NCBI GenBank assembly: GCA_015068245.1
Contig: SVKU01000001.1
Coordinates: 186,001 to 250,000, forward strand
DNA length: 64,000 nucleotides
Direction: 5' to 3'
Source of the DNA: Oscillospiraceae bacterium
Lineage (GTDB): Bacteria > Bacillota > Clostridia > Oscillospirales > Oscillospiraceae
The notes beneath the pieces are model-generated. The model was not told where the DNA came from and made no database searches. It saw only the letters and a list, made by a program, of their open reading frames with translations. Below, one piece after another: positions 43,799 to 52,612 of the stretch. The position numbers and the translations under genes are program-made. Every line of letters starts with the position of its first letter. Within the stretch, counting starts at the first letter, position 1.

Positions 43799-43884
43799 CA
43801 ATCGGTTTTTTGATAACCCTTGACACGATTTGGAAAAGCATATATAATAACAAATAGAGTAATCGGTTTTTCAAAAACCGATTA
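43799..43884 (+). promoter_or_regulatory. degV promoter with flanking AATCGGTTTTT operators
   Basis: TTGACA (43820-43825), 17 bp, TATAAT (43843-43848). A 25-bp perfect palindrome, TAATCGGTTTTT and its complement around a central C, sits at 43860-43884 right after the start point. A half-site AATCGGTTTTT lies at 43800-43810 upstream of the -35 box. The layout fits repression by the divergently encoded DUF1836 protein. Confidence 0.8.
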
Positions 43885-43917
43885 TGTGATTTACGACATC
43901 ATTTGTGTGAGGACTTT

Positions 43918-44757
43918 ATGAAATATAGAATTGTATCTGACTCTTCTTCGGATCTGCTTACTTTTGAAAACTGCGATTATTGCTGTGTCCCCCTGAAAAT
44001 AATAACCGATGAGAAGGAATATATTGACGATCATAAGCTCAATATTGACGAGATGATAGATGACCTGTCAAAGTACAACGGCACTTCTCACTCTTCCTGT
44101 CCCAATATGGAAGAATGGCTGGATTCCTTTGAAAATACAGACGGTGTATTCTGCGTCACCATTACCAGCGGGCTGTCCGGCAGTTATAACTCCGCATCAA
44201 TGGCAGTTTCCGAGTACCTTCAGAAAAACCCGGAAAACAATGCAGTAGTGCTTGACACCTTGTCTACAGGTCCCGAATCAGCTTTGATCATAGAAAAAAT
44301 CAGGGAGCTTATCCAGGAAAATCTTCCCTTTTCAGTGATTGAATCAAAGGTCAGAGAATACATGAAGTCTACTCACCTGATATTCTGCCTTGAATCTCTA
44401 AAGAACCTTGCCAATAATGGCCGGGTAAACAAGGCAGTTGCCAAGGTTGCCGGAATTATCGGCATACGTATTCTTGGAAAAGCAAGCAACGAAGGTACTT
44501 TGGAAATAACCAACAAGGTTCGCGGCAGCGAAAAGGTGCTTTCCGAAATAATCAAAAACATGAAATCCAGCGGGTTTATTGGCGGCAAAGTACGTATCCA
44601 TCATTGCCAGAACGAATCCGCCGCCTATACACTCCGGGACAGAATTAAAGACGCCTTCCCCAACGCATCAGTCTTTATTCAAAAAACCGGCGCACTGTGC
44701 AGCTTCTATGCTGAGTCCGGCGGATTACTTGTAGGCTTTGAAGGCGGAGTGAAATAA
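43918..44757 (+). CDS. DegV family fatty-acid-binding protein
   Basis: 279 residues: YRIVSDSSSDLL at the start, SHSSCPNMEEWLDSF, CVTITSGLSGSYNSA and LKNLANNGRVNK, all DegV motifs. DegV (FakB-like) proteins bind a fatty acid and present it to a FakA kinase. The fakA gene is not here. Start chosen at MKYRIVS with GAGGA upstream. Probably controlled by DUF1836. Confidence 0.92.
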   Translation: MKYRIVSDSSSDLLTFENCDYCCVPLKIITDEKEYIDDHKLNIDEMIDDLSKYNGTSHSSCPNMEEWLDSFENTDGVFCVTITSGLSGSYNSASMAVSEYLQKNPENNAVVLDTLSTGPESALIIEKIRELIQENLPFSVIESKVREYMKSTHLIFCLESLKNLANNGRVNKAVAKVAGIIGIRILGKASNEGTLEITNKVRGSEKVLSEIIKNMKSSGFIGGKVRIHHCQNESAAYTLRDRIKDAFPNASVFIQKTGALCSFYAESGGLLVGFEGGVK

Positions 44758-44777
44758 AGTATGTACAGCACTGCCAA

Positions 44778-44841
44778 TGTCATCCTGAGCGAATGCGTAG
44801 GATCTTTAAGATTCTTCGTCACTTCGTTCCTCAGAATGACA
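44778..44841. repeat. Intergenic inverted-repeat element, copy B
   Basis: 64 bp bounded by TGTCATCCTGAG (44778-44789) and CTCAGAATGACA (44830-44841), 11 of 12 bases complementary, with GGATCTTTAAGATTCTTCG in the middle. Shorter relative of the element at 43132-43240. Confidence 0.8.
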
Positions 44842-44869
44842 GCGCAATTGAGATGCGTAAATAGATGAT

Positions 44870-44891
44870 GATTTCTCACCGGTGAGAAATC
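44870..44891. repeat. 22-bp perfect palindrome
   Basis: GATTTCTCACC followed directly by its complement GGTGAGAAATC. It has no loop and lies between two repeat/hairpin elements; role unknown. Confidence 0.7.
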
Positions 44892-44944
44892 ACATAGTTC
44901 CCTACGCTTTTGCTTTCACCCTGAACCCGGATTGCAGGGAGTGA

Positions 44945-44987
44945 AAATCCCCATCTTGTTTTGCATTGCGTTACAAGATGGGGATTT
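44945..44987. terminator. 15-bp stem-loop in the degV-45 kb gap
   Basis: AAATCCCCATCTTGT (44945-44959) pairs perfectly with 44973-44987; loop of 13 nt. It could end the degV transcript or the converging gene at 45061. The rest of this 303-bp gap holds the repeat and palindrome above and no gene. Confidence 0.65.
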
Positions 44988-45060
44988 CTCTTCGCTGCTT
45001 ACAGCAGCTATCGGAATAACAGCACATTTGTTTGCGGAACGACAGCTTTTTCAATACACA

Positions 45061-45921
45061 TCATTTATACTTCACAGGTCTAAACATATCCACGATAATT
45101 TGCCGCAGAGACCGTTTATAAATTATGTACCTGTATTCATCGCGGATACCGCTTTCTTTGAGAGACCGGAACTGGGTCAAATTTCCATACAATTCCAGCC
45201 ACCGTTCCATACTTTCCTCATTCCAGATTTGCAGATACTCCTCATAAATCCGTTTTTCTTTCCGGGTTTCAAGTATAACACTCAAAACCATTATTCCAAG
45301 AATAAGACAAATACTGCCAATAGTTATTGCTCTCCATATCAGCTGCTCATTCAATGGATAATCTGCAGGATTCCATATACCATAATCAAAAATCTGCTTG
45401 TCTATGGATCGAATGACCTGCTTTGCTGATTTTTTGTTCAATACATTACCTGTCAATTTTTCAAACTCGTCTTGCAAACCCGATGATTCAATATAATTAA
45501 GATACATGCGTGCCAAAGCAGAGGTTTCGATATATCCTTCATATGTTCTGGTGCCAACAGTGATCTCGGTCTTTCTCCAGCCTCCGTGTCTCTTGTCCGA
45601 GAAAGACTGAAAGTTCAGTGTTATAGGCTCTCCTTTTCTGCCTCTTGCAACTTCTGCGTTCTCATTACCTTTATAAATCGGAAGTATATAAAGTTTCCAG
45701 TTTTTATCAGGAATTATCTCAACAGAATCTTCAACGCAGGGAATCTGAACCTTAACACCGAGTGACTCTATAAAATCTGCAACAGCCGACACATCATTGA
45801 ACTGCTGTTGATTACCATGGTCAAGAGGACTGAATTGAGGAACAAAGAAACTAAGGAAAACTGCCATACATAATACCACAACAGTTATCAACAGGAACGA
45901 GTAAATCAACGCCTTTTTCAT
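45061..45921 (-). CDS. Two-TM membrane protein of unknown function
   Basis: 286 residues: a membrane helix at about 5-28, an extracytoplasmic domain of about 180 residues, a second helix at about 213-235 and a basic cytoplasmic tail of about 50 residues (RKEKRIYEEYLQIWNEESMERW). I recognise no family. It has a CAATCGGTTT half-site (45951-45960) just upstream, like the degV operators. Lower GC than its neighbours by eye. Single gene. Confidence 0.7.
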   Translation of the reverse strand: MKKALIYSFLLITVVVLCMAVFLSFFVPQFSPLDHGNQQQFNDVSAVADFIESLGVKVQIPCVEDSVEIIPDKNWKLYILPIYKGNENAEVARGRKGEPITLNFQSFSDKRHGGWRKTEITVGTRTYEGYIETSALARMYLNYIESSGLQDEFEKLTGNVLNKKSAKQVIRSIDKQIFDYGIWNPADYPLNEQLIWRAITIGSICLILGIMVLSVILETRKEKRIYEEYLQIWNEESMERWLELYGNLTQFRSLKESGIRDEYRYIIYKRSLRQIIVDMFRPVKYK

Positions 45922-46023
45922 TGCAATACTCCTTTCTTTGCTTGGTATATCAATCGGTTTATATGAATAAAGTCTAACATTGTTATTCTTTCATGTAAAC
46001 AGCAAACCGACAAAAACCTAAAA

Positions 46024-46055
46024 ACAGACGCTGAAATGTCGTTTTCAGCGTCTGT
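46024..46055 (-). terminator. Probable terminator of the pyrH-polC operon
   Basis: 13-bp stem ACAGACGCTGAAA/TTTCAGCGTCTGT, 6-nt loop, followed on the minus strand by TTTTTAGG. It lies about 180 bp after polC, past a repeat. Confidence 0.7.
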
Positions 46056-46107
46056 TTTGTCGCATTATGGCAAGGTGTCGTTCTGTAGAGAAATCCCAGA
46101 AAAAAAC

Positions 46108-46222
46108 GGACACCCGAGGACGGGTGTCCCTACGATGTGATACGTTACGTTGTGCGTCGTAGGGAACGACGTCCTCGTCGTTCCGTTTGTAGAACGGCAC
46201 AAAGGTCGTTCCCTACGGCGCA
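46108..46222. repeat. Compound hairpin repeat element
   Basis: Three nested stems: GGACACCC/GGGTGTCC (46108-46129), GGAACGACG/CGTCGTTCC (46163-46184), and the outer arms TGCGTCGTAGGGAACGAC (46153-46170) with GTCGTTCCCTACGGCGCA (46205-46222; 17 of 18 pairs). Such TCGTAGGGAACGAC-type elements recur in intergenic DNA of gut Clostridia. It fills most of the 317-bp gap after polC; no gene is seen there. Confidence 0.75.
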
Positions 46223-46238
46223 ATACTCAACATATTAC

Positions 46239-49200
46239 TCAGAACAGTGTTATCTGGCTGGTATCGGGCATATCACCAAAGGCACCGGCTTCTTTAAGCT
46301 GCGCCAAATGGGTCTTGGAAACCTTGGGACATGCCAGACCAACTTCTTCGATGGAAATAAAAGTCTTGCCTTCCCTGCCGGCCACAAGGTCTCTCGCCGC
46401 AGTCTCACCAAGACCGGGAACAGAAAGGAAAGGCGGGATAAGACCCTTTTCAGTCTTAACAAAATCCACGGAATCGGACTTGTAAATATCCATCTTCTCA
46501 AAGGTAAATCCACGAAGATAAAACTCATAGCAAACTTCCAAAGTGGTGAGCTTGTCCTTATCATTGGCAGAAGCATTGGGATCGCTGCTGATTTTTTCTA
46601 TCATTTCAACGACGTGCTTTTTACCCTGGGTCATCTCAATACCGTCAAATGCCGGTGCTCTCTTGGAAAAATACGCAGCGTAGAAATCCAGAGGGCGATG
46701 CACCTTGAACCATGCAATTCGGAACGCCATAACAACATAGGCCACAGCGTGTGCCTTTGGGAAAAGGTACTGCATCGTGTTGCAGGAAGTTATATACCAT
46801 TCCGGCACGTTGATATCACGCATATCGTTTTCCCAGTCAGAGGTGAGCCCCTTACCCTTACGGACAGCTTCCATTATTTTAAAAGCTTTCATCTCATCCA
46901 TGCCCATGGAAATAAGGTAAAGCATAATGTCATCACGGCAGGCTATTACTTCGTCAACAGTAGCCGTGCCGGAGGAAATTAGATCCTTGTTGTTACCCAG
47001 CCAAACAGCAGTACCGTGGGAAAAGCCCGAAATCTTGACAAGGGTATCAAACTTATCCGGCATGGTATCAAGCAGCATCCCACGGACAAAAGAAGTTCCA
47101 AACTCCGGTATCGCCACAGCACCGGTAGGCCCGAGAATCTTGTCGTCCTCAAATCCCAGTACCTTGGAAGATGTAAAAATACTCATGGTATCGGGATCAT
47201 CAAGAGGTATCTTTGTGGCATCTATGCCAGTAAGGTCGCCGAGCATTCTTATCATGGTGGGGTCATCATGACCGAGAATATCCAGCTTCAGCAGGTTGTC
47301 TTCCATAGCGTGGTATTCAAAATGAGTGGTAACAATATCGCTGTTTACCGAATCTGCAGGATGCTGAGCAGGACAGAAGTCATAAATCTCTTTATTTCTT
47401 GGAATAACGACCATACCGCCAGGATGCTGACCTGTAGTTCGCTTGACACCAACGCAACCAAGGCTGAGACGGGTCGTTTCAGTCTTGGTGATGTCCATAC
47501 TGCGTTCTTCGGCATATTTCTGGGCGTAGACATAGGCAGTTTTTTCTGCCACTGTGCCTATGGTACCGGCTCTGAAAACATGGGTTTCCCCAAAAAGCTC
47601 CTCGGTATAAGCATGAGCCTTTGGCTGGTACTCGCCGGAGAAGTTAAGGTCGATATCGGGAACCTTTGCGCCGCCAAAGCCAAGGAAGGTCTCAAAGGGT
47701 ATATCAAACCCGTCCTTTTCATAGTCAGATCCACAAACAGGGCACTTCTTTGCAGGCAGGTCAACACCGCAGGCATAGCCCTTTGGCACGTCAAACTCTG
47801 TGTTCTTGCAGTTGGGGCAACGATAATGAGGCGGCAACGAGTTAACTTCTGTAATGCCAGACATATATGCCACCATAGAGGAGCCTACAGAACCTCGGGA
47901 TCCTACAAGATAACCGTCTGCATTGGACTTTGCAACAAGCTTCTGAGCGCTCATGTAGATAACATCGTAGTTACGTCCGATGATGTCTCCCAGTTCTGTT
48001 TCTATTCTTGTCTTTATAAGCTCCGGCGGATTCTCGCCGTAAAGACGATGCATTTTACCGTAAACAAGAGATTTTAGATCCTCAACGGAGTTTTCTATCT
48101 TTGGAGCAAACAGCTTCTGAGGCAGCGGTTCAATTGTTTCACACATATCCGCAATCAGATTTGGATATGTAACAACAACTTCCATAGCCTTTTCTTCGCC
48201 AAGGTAAGCAAACTCGTCCAGCATTTCCTGAGTTGTTCGAAAATATATCGGCAAGCTTTTATCTGCATCGGAATATCCGTTGGAAGCCAGCAGAACACGG
48301 CGATAAATTTCATCACCGGGGTCAAGGAAATGAACGTCACCCGTTGCAACTATAGGCTTACCCAGTTTGTCTGCCAAAGAAACGATTCGACGGTTAAAGT
48401 CACGAAGCTGCTCTTCGTCCTCAGCTTTGCCATCATTGATAAGAAACATATTGTTGCAAATAGGCTGAATTTCAAGGAAATCATAATATGACGCAATACG
48501 TTCCAGTTCTTCGTCGGAAGCACCGTCTACCATGGCAGAGAAAAGCTCGCCACTTTCGCAGGCAGAACCAACTATAAGTCCTTCCCTGTTTCTGTCAAGC
48601 ACGGACTTTGGTATTCTCGGCTTTCTGTAGAAATACTTGAGATGTCCAAGTGTTACAAGTTTATAAAGGTTACGCAGACCCGTCTGGTTCTTCGCAATGA
48701 GAATTATGTGTTTTGACGCCTGCTTCTGCATTTTGTCACTGTAAATCACATTGGCAACCGCAGAATCTATCTGACTTATGCGTGACACACCTTTTCGCTT
48801 CAGCATTTCAAAGAAAGGCTTTAGCATATATGCTACGGTTCTGGCATCATCTACAGCCCTGTGATGATTGAATGCAGGAAGTGCCAGGGTGTCGGCCACG
48901 GTGTTCAGTTTATGTTTTACAAGATCAGGCATGAGTTTCTGCGCAAGTATCAGCGTATCAACCGATGTAATTTCAAAATCAATAGCGCATTTCTCGCAAC
49001 CGCCTTTAATAAAGCTCACATCGAACTGCGCATTGTGTGCTGCAAGAGGACTGCTGCCGCAGAACTCAATGAAGGCTGCCAAAGCTTCGTTAAGAGAAGG
49101 GGCACCGATAAGCATCTCATCAGTAATACCGGTAAGGTCGATTATTCTCTGATCAAGCTTCCTGTCTATAGCCACAAAGGTCTGAAACTCATCAATTATC

Positions 49201-50498
49201 TCGCCATTTCTGCAGCGAACAGCTCCGATTTCGGTAATGGTATCTTTTTTAGGATCCAAACCTGTTGTTTCAAGGTCGAATGCTACGAATTCGTCATCAA
49301 GGTCAAAATCCTTTCTGCCGATGACAGCGCTGCGTTTTTGCATAGTGCGGCCATTGACATCGTCTACGAAATAACCTTCGCAGCCTAGCAATACCTTTAT
49401 ACCATTTTTCTTACCAGCCTTATATGCATCAGGGAAAGAGTGGACCACACCATGATCGGTAAGGGCAATGGCCTTATGTCCCCATTTTGCAGCGCGTTTG
49501 ACTATCTCTCCAAGATCAGTCAAAGCGTCCTTGGCAGACATTTTCGTATGCATATGCAGCTCTACTCGCTTGACTTCGCAAGTATCCTTACGTTCACTGT
49601 GTGAAGCTTTTTCAATGCTCTTTGGCTCGATAACAAGCTCTTCGGTGTATCTGTCTGACGAGACACGACCAAGGATTTTGACCCACATATCTTTTTTGAC
49701 ATTCTCCAGTATGGGCTTAAATCCGTCGCTCATAAACTTGGTTACTTTTACGCCGCCGGTATCGTCCATAACAGAAAACGAAATAACATACGCACCGTTG
49801 TTCCTGGTTTCACGATGCTCAACGGAAAATACCTTACCCTCAAAGATCACGGTTGAAAGATCAAAGGAAATCTCTCCGATATCTATCGGATCTCCCTTAA
49901 TTGGCTTACCAAATATAAGTGTAGATGCCTCTGCACTCTTGGCGGCCCTGGATTTATCCTCTGCCATCGCCTGCTGCTTCAGCTGTTCGGCGGCCTCAGA
50001 AATCATTTCATCGGTCATTTCCTTACCGGCAACAACCTCAAAACCATATCTTTTGCCAAAAAGCTGCTGAGCTTTATCACAGGCAGCTTTAATGTTCTTT
50101 TTAATTAGCTCCGCACCGTTATTCTTCAGCCGAATTATTACTGTTTCACCTGCAAGTTCCCATTGAGCATCTGCCAAAGACGACACTGCAGATGGACAAG
50201 CATCTATTATTGACTCTGCAAGTTCAGCAACTGCCTGTTCAAAATGGCTCTCGAGGTACTTTGGTTCAAGAACAAGCCTTTTCAGGCCGTATAGCTTGGC
50301 CAGTTCGGTTTTCAGCTTGTCCAGCGTGGCTGAGGGTATGTAATTTTTCGGTTCAATAACGGCGCTTATACGGCGTTTGGCAGGGTCAATGGTTGCCGAC
50401 TGTATAGTACAGCCGTCCAGAAGTGTTTTAATTTCTTCGGACGGCTTGTATTCATAAAACAGCGCCAGAAAATCCGGGTTGTTATTCATTCTTTTCAC
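46239..50498 (-). CDS. polC: DNA polymerase III PolC-type alpha subunit
   Basis: 1419 residues, the PolC length. An N-terminal domain and OB fold are followed by the PHP domain (LHMHTKMSAKDALTD), the inserted 3'-5' exonuclease (FVAFDLETTGLDPKKD), the rest of PHP, the polymerase core (SRGSVGSSMVAYMSG; the PDIDLNFSG catalytic Asp pair), and a zinc-binding CPNC/CPVC site. It is the essential leading-strand replicase of low-GC Gram-positives. It ends the long operon starting at pyrH; its start overlaps ispG by 17 bp. Confidence 0.97.
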   Translation of the reverse strand: MKRMNNNPDFLALFYEYKPSEEIKTLLDGCTIQSATIDPAKRRISAVIEPKNYIPSATLDKLKTELAKLYGLKRLVLEPKYLESHFEQAVAELAESIIDACPSAVSSLADAQWELAGETVIIRLKNNGAELIKKNIKAACDKAQQLFGKRYGFEVVAGKEMTDEMISEAAEQLKQQAMAEDKSRAAKSAEASTLIFGKPIKGDPIDIGEISFDLSTVIFEGKVFSVEHRETRNNGAYVISFSVMDDTGGVKVTKFMSDGFKPILENVKKDMWVKILGRVSSDRYTEELVIEPKSIEKASHSERKDTCEVKRVELHMHTKMSAKDALTDLGEIVKRAAKWGHKAIALTDHGVVHSFPDAYKAGKKNGIKVLLGCEGYFVDDVNGRTMQKRSAVIGRKDFDLDDEFVAFDLETTGLDPKKDTITEIGAVRCRNGEIIDEFQTFVAIDRKLDQRIIDLTGITDEMLIGAPSLNEALAAFIEFCGSSPLAAHNAQFDVSFIKGGCEKCAIDFEITSVDTLILAQKLMPDLVKHKLNTVADTLALPAFNHHRAVDDARTVAYMLKPFFEMLKRKGVSRISQIDSAVANVIYSDKMQKQASKHIILIAKNQTGLRNLYKLVTLGHLKYFYRKPRIPKSVLDRNREGLIVGSACESGELFSAMVDGASDEELERIASYYDFLEIQPICNNMFLINDGKAEDEEQLRDFNRRIVSLADKLGKPIVATGDVHFLDPGDEIYRRVLLASNGYSDADKSLPIYFRTTQEMLDEFAYLGEEKAMEVVVTYPNLIADMCETIEPLPQKLFAPKIENSVEDLKSLVYGKMHRLYGENPPELIKTRIETELGDIIGRNYDVIYMSAQKLVAKSNADGYLVGSRGSVGSSMVAYMSGITEVNSLPPHYRCPNCKNTEFDVPKGYACGVDLPAKKCPVCGSDYEKDGFDIPFETFLGFGGAKVPDIDLNFSGEYQPKAHAYTEELFGETHVFRAGTIGTVAEKTAYVYAQKYAEERSMDITKTETTRLSLGCVGVKRTTGQHPGGMVVIPRNKEIYDFCPAQHPADSVNSDIVTTHFEYHAMEDNLLKLDILGHDDPTMIRMLGDLTGIDATKIPLDDPDTMSIFTSSKVLGFEDDKILGPTGAVAIPEFGTSFVRGMLLDTMPDKFDTLVKISGFSHGTAVWLGNNKDLISSGTATVDEVIACRDDIMLYLISMGMDEMKAFKIMEAVRKGKGLTSDWENDMRDINVPEWYITSCNTMQYLFPKAHAVAYVVMAFRIAWFKVHRPLDFYAAYFSKRAPAFDGIEMTQGKKHVVEMIEKISSDPNASANDKDKLTTLEVCYEFYLRGFTFEKMDIYKSDSVDFVKTEKGLIPPFLSVPGLGETAARDLVAGREGKTFISIEEVGLACPKVSKTHLAQLKEAGAFGDMPDTSQITLF

Positions 50499-51537
50499 CG
50501 ATCATTCTATGTATTTCGATCATCAGTTCATCAGCCAAAGTGTCCTGAGGTACGGTTCGCAGCAGCTTTCCTCCTGCAAACACGGCGCCAACTCCGTCAC
50601 CGCCCGCAATACCTACATCAGCATGGGAAGCTTCACCCGGTCCGTTGACAACACAACCCATAACCGCAACGGTTATAGGCTCGGTAAAGCCTTCCAAACG
50701 CTTCTGAACGTCTTTGGCAAGTCCAAACAAATCAATCTTTGTTCTTCCACAGGTTGGGCAGGAAATGACTTCCGGACCGAATCTACGAAGTCCTGCTGCC
50801 GTTAAGATACGCTTGGCAGCAGCGATTTCCTTTACAGGGTCTTCGGAAAGGGAAACACGAAGGGTATCGCCTATTCCAAGGCACAAAAGGCCGCCAATAC
50901 CCATAGCCGATTTTACAACTCCCATCTCCTCGGTACCGGCTTCGGTAACACCAAGATGCAGAGGATAATCACTTCTTTCACTCATCAGCCTGTAAGCGGC
51001 CATAGTCAAGGGCACAGATGATGCTTTCAGCGACACACAGATATCGAAAAAACCCTGTTTTTCAAGCATAGCAATATGGTCAAAGGCACTTTCAACCATA
51101 GCTTCGGCAGTAGGACCGCCATACTTTTCAAGGAGGCGTTTTTCCAGGGATCCTGCATTGACACCGATACGGATCGGGATCCCCTTTTCGGCACATGCAT
51201 ATGCTACTTCCCTAACCTTACCATCATCACCGATATTTCCGGGATTGATGCGAATCTTGTCGATGCCGTTTTCCACCGCCTTAAGAGCAAGACGATGGTC
51301 AAAATGGATATCCGCAACAAGCGGCATATCCGTCATGGCACGAATCTCTTTAACGGAATCGGCTGCCCTCATATTTGGCACGGCGATTCGCACTATCTCG
51401 CAGCCCGCTTCCTGCAGCTGTCTGATTTGCTCGGCAGTACGGATAGGATCCTCAGTGGGTGTGTTGGTCATAGACTGAATGGATACAGGCGCACCGCCGC
51501 CGATTATGATATTTCTTACGTTTATTTGTCTGGTCAT
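50482..51537 (-). CDS. ispG: 4-hydroxy-3-methylbut-2-enyl diphosphate synthase IspG
   Basis: 351 residues: VRNIIIGGGAPVSIQSMTNT at the start, IRINPGNIG, and the cluster cysteines in SCPTCGRTKIDLF and VMGCVVNGPGEA, which bind the 4Fe-4S cluster. Penultimate step of the MEP isoprenoid pathway. It lies in one operon with dxr. Confidence 0.97.
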   Translation of the reverse strand: MTRQINVRNIIIGGGAPVSIQSMTNTPTEDPIRTAEQIRQLQEAGCEIVRIAVPNMRAADSVKEIRAMTDMPLVADIHFDHRLALKAVENGIDKIRINPGNIGDDGKVREVAYACAEKGIPIRIGVNAGSLEKRLLEKYGGPTAEAMVESAFDHIAMLEKQGFFDICVSLKASSVPLTMAAYRLMSERSDYPLHLGVTEAGTEEMGVVKSAMGIGGLLCLGIGDTLRVSLSEDPVKEIAAAKRILTAAGLRRFGPEVISCPTCGRTKIDLFGLAKDVQKRLEGFTEPITVAVMGCVVNGPGEASHADVGIAGGDGVGAVFAGGKLLRTVPQDTLADELMIEIHRMIGEKNE

Positions 51538-52598
51538 TATTTTAAACCTATAAGTTTCAGTATATCGTTAGCAGTAACCAAAAGCATCAGCCCCAACAGC
51601 AGGAAAAGGCCTGCCATATGGATATATCCCTCATATTTGGGATCCAGTTTGCGTCTGGTTATTCTTTCAATTAACTCTGTGATTATAAGGAAGAACACAC
51701 GGCCACCGTCCAAAGCAGGAAGCGGCAGCATATTCATTACAGCAAGGTTTACAGCTATGAAAGCTCCAAGGTATCCAACATTCAAAAACCCGATAGTGAT
51801 AGTCTCAGACTGAGTTCCAACTTCATTCATGGTATCGACAATACCAACAACTCCGGACATATCATTGAAGCCGGCGTTCCCGGAGATAAGATCAGTCAGT
51901 CCAAGCCTAACCATTTTTACAAAGTCCATGGCATTGAACCAGCTGTATTTTAAAACATTAAGGGCGTTTTTTTCTTCCACCCGCAGTTTCATACCAAACA
52001 GATGTTCCTGCTGACCTTCAACATCAAAATCCTGCTTGTAAATATGAAGTTCTTCGAGCAAAAGCGGTTTACCGTCACGAATAACTCTTATATCGTAATA
52101 ATCATCTTCAGAACGAGACATTACCAGATCAAAATCGCTGTTGGTCCAAATATGCTCGCCGTCTATTCCGACAATAGTGTCTCCGGGCTGAATACCGGAA
52201 GCTCCCGAATACTCTACATCACCGAGAAAACCATCTATGGTTCTGGTAACAAAGTAACTGTTATGACTGAAAATAATGCAAGCTATCAAGAAACCGGTAA
52301 GAAAGTTCATAAATGAGCCGGCAGCAAGTATTATAATACGTTTCCATGCACTTTGGGAGGTAAACGCTTTGGGATTATCAGAACTCTCGTCCTCACCTTC
52401 CATGGCACAAAAACCGCCAACGGGCAAAAGACGTAAAGAAAAAACAGTTTCATGCTTCGTGTTCTGATAAACAACAGGCCCCATGCCGAGAGCAAATTCA
52501 TTTACCTGAACGCCAAGAGACTTGGCTGCTATAAAATGTCCAAACTCATGCACAGCAATGAGCAATCCAAAAATGATTATCGCAAAAATTACAAACAT
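51537..52598 (-). CDS. rseP: RseP/SpoIVFB-type site-2 intramembrane metalloprotease
   Basis: 353 residues: zinc-binding HEFGH (17-21) in the first membrane helix, a PDZ domain at about 110-190 (GIQPGDTIVGIDGEHIW) and LDGGR in the third helix. Cleaves membrane-bound anti-sigma factors or signal-peptide remnants. The stop/start with ispG is TAATG. Confidence 0.95.
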   Translation of the reverse strand: MFVIFAIIIFGLLIAVHEFGHFIAAKSLGVQVNEFALGMGPVVYQNTKHETVFSLRLLPVGGFCAMEGEDESSDNPKAFTSQSAWKRIIILAAGSFMNFLTGFLIACIIFSHNSYFVTRTIDGFLGDVEYSGASGIQPGDTIVGIDGEHIWTNSDFDLVMSRSEDDYYDIRVIRDGKPLLLEELHIYKQDFDVEGQQEHLFGMKLRVEEKNALNVLKYSWFNAMDFVKMVRLGLTDLISGNAGFNDMSGVVGIVDTMNEVGTQSETITIGFLNVGYLGAFIAVNLAVMNMLPLPALDGGRVFFLIITELIERITRRKLDPKYEGYIHMAGLFLLLGLMLLVTANDILKLIGLK

Positions 52599-52612
52599 TG
52601 CAGATACGTTCC

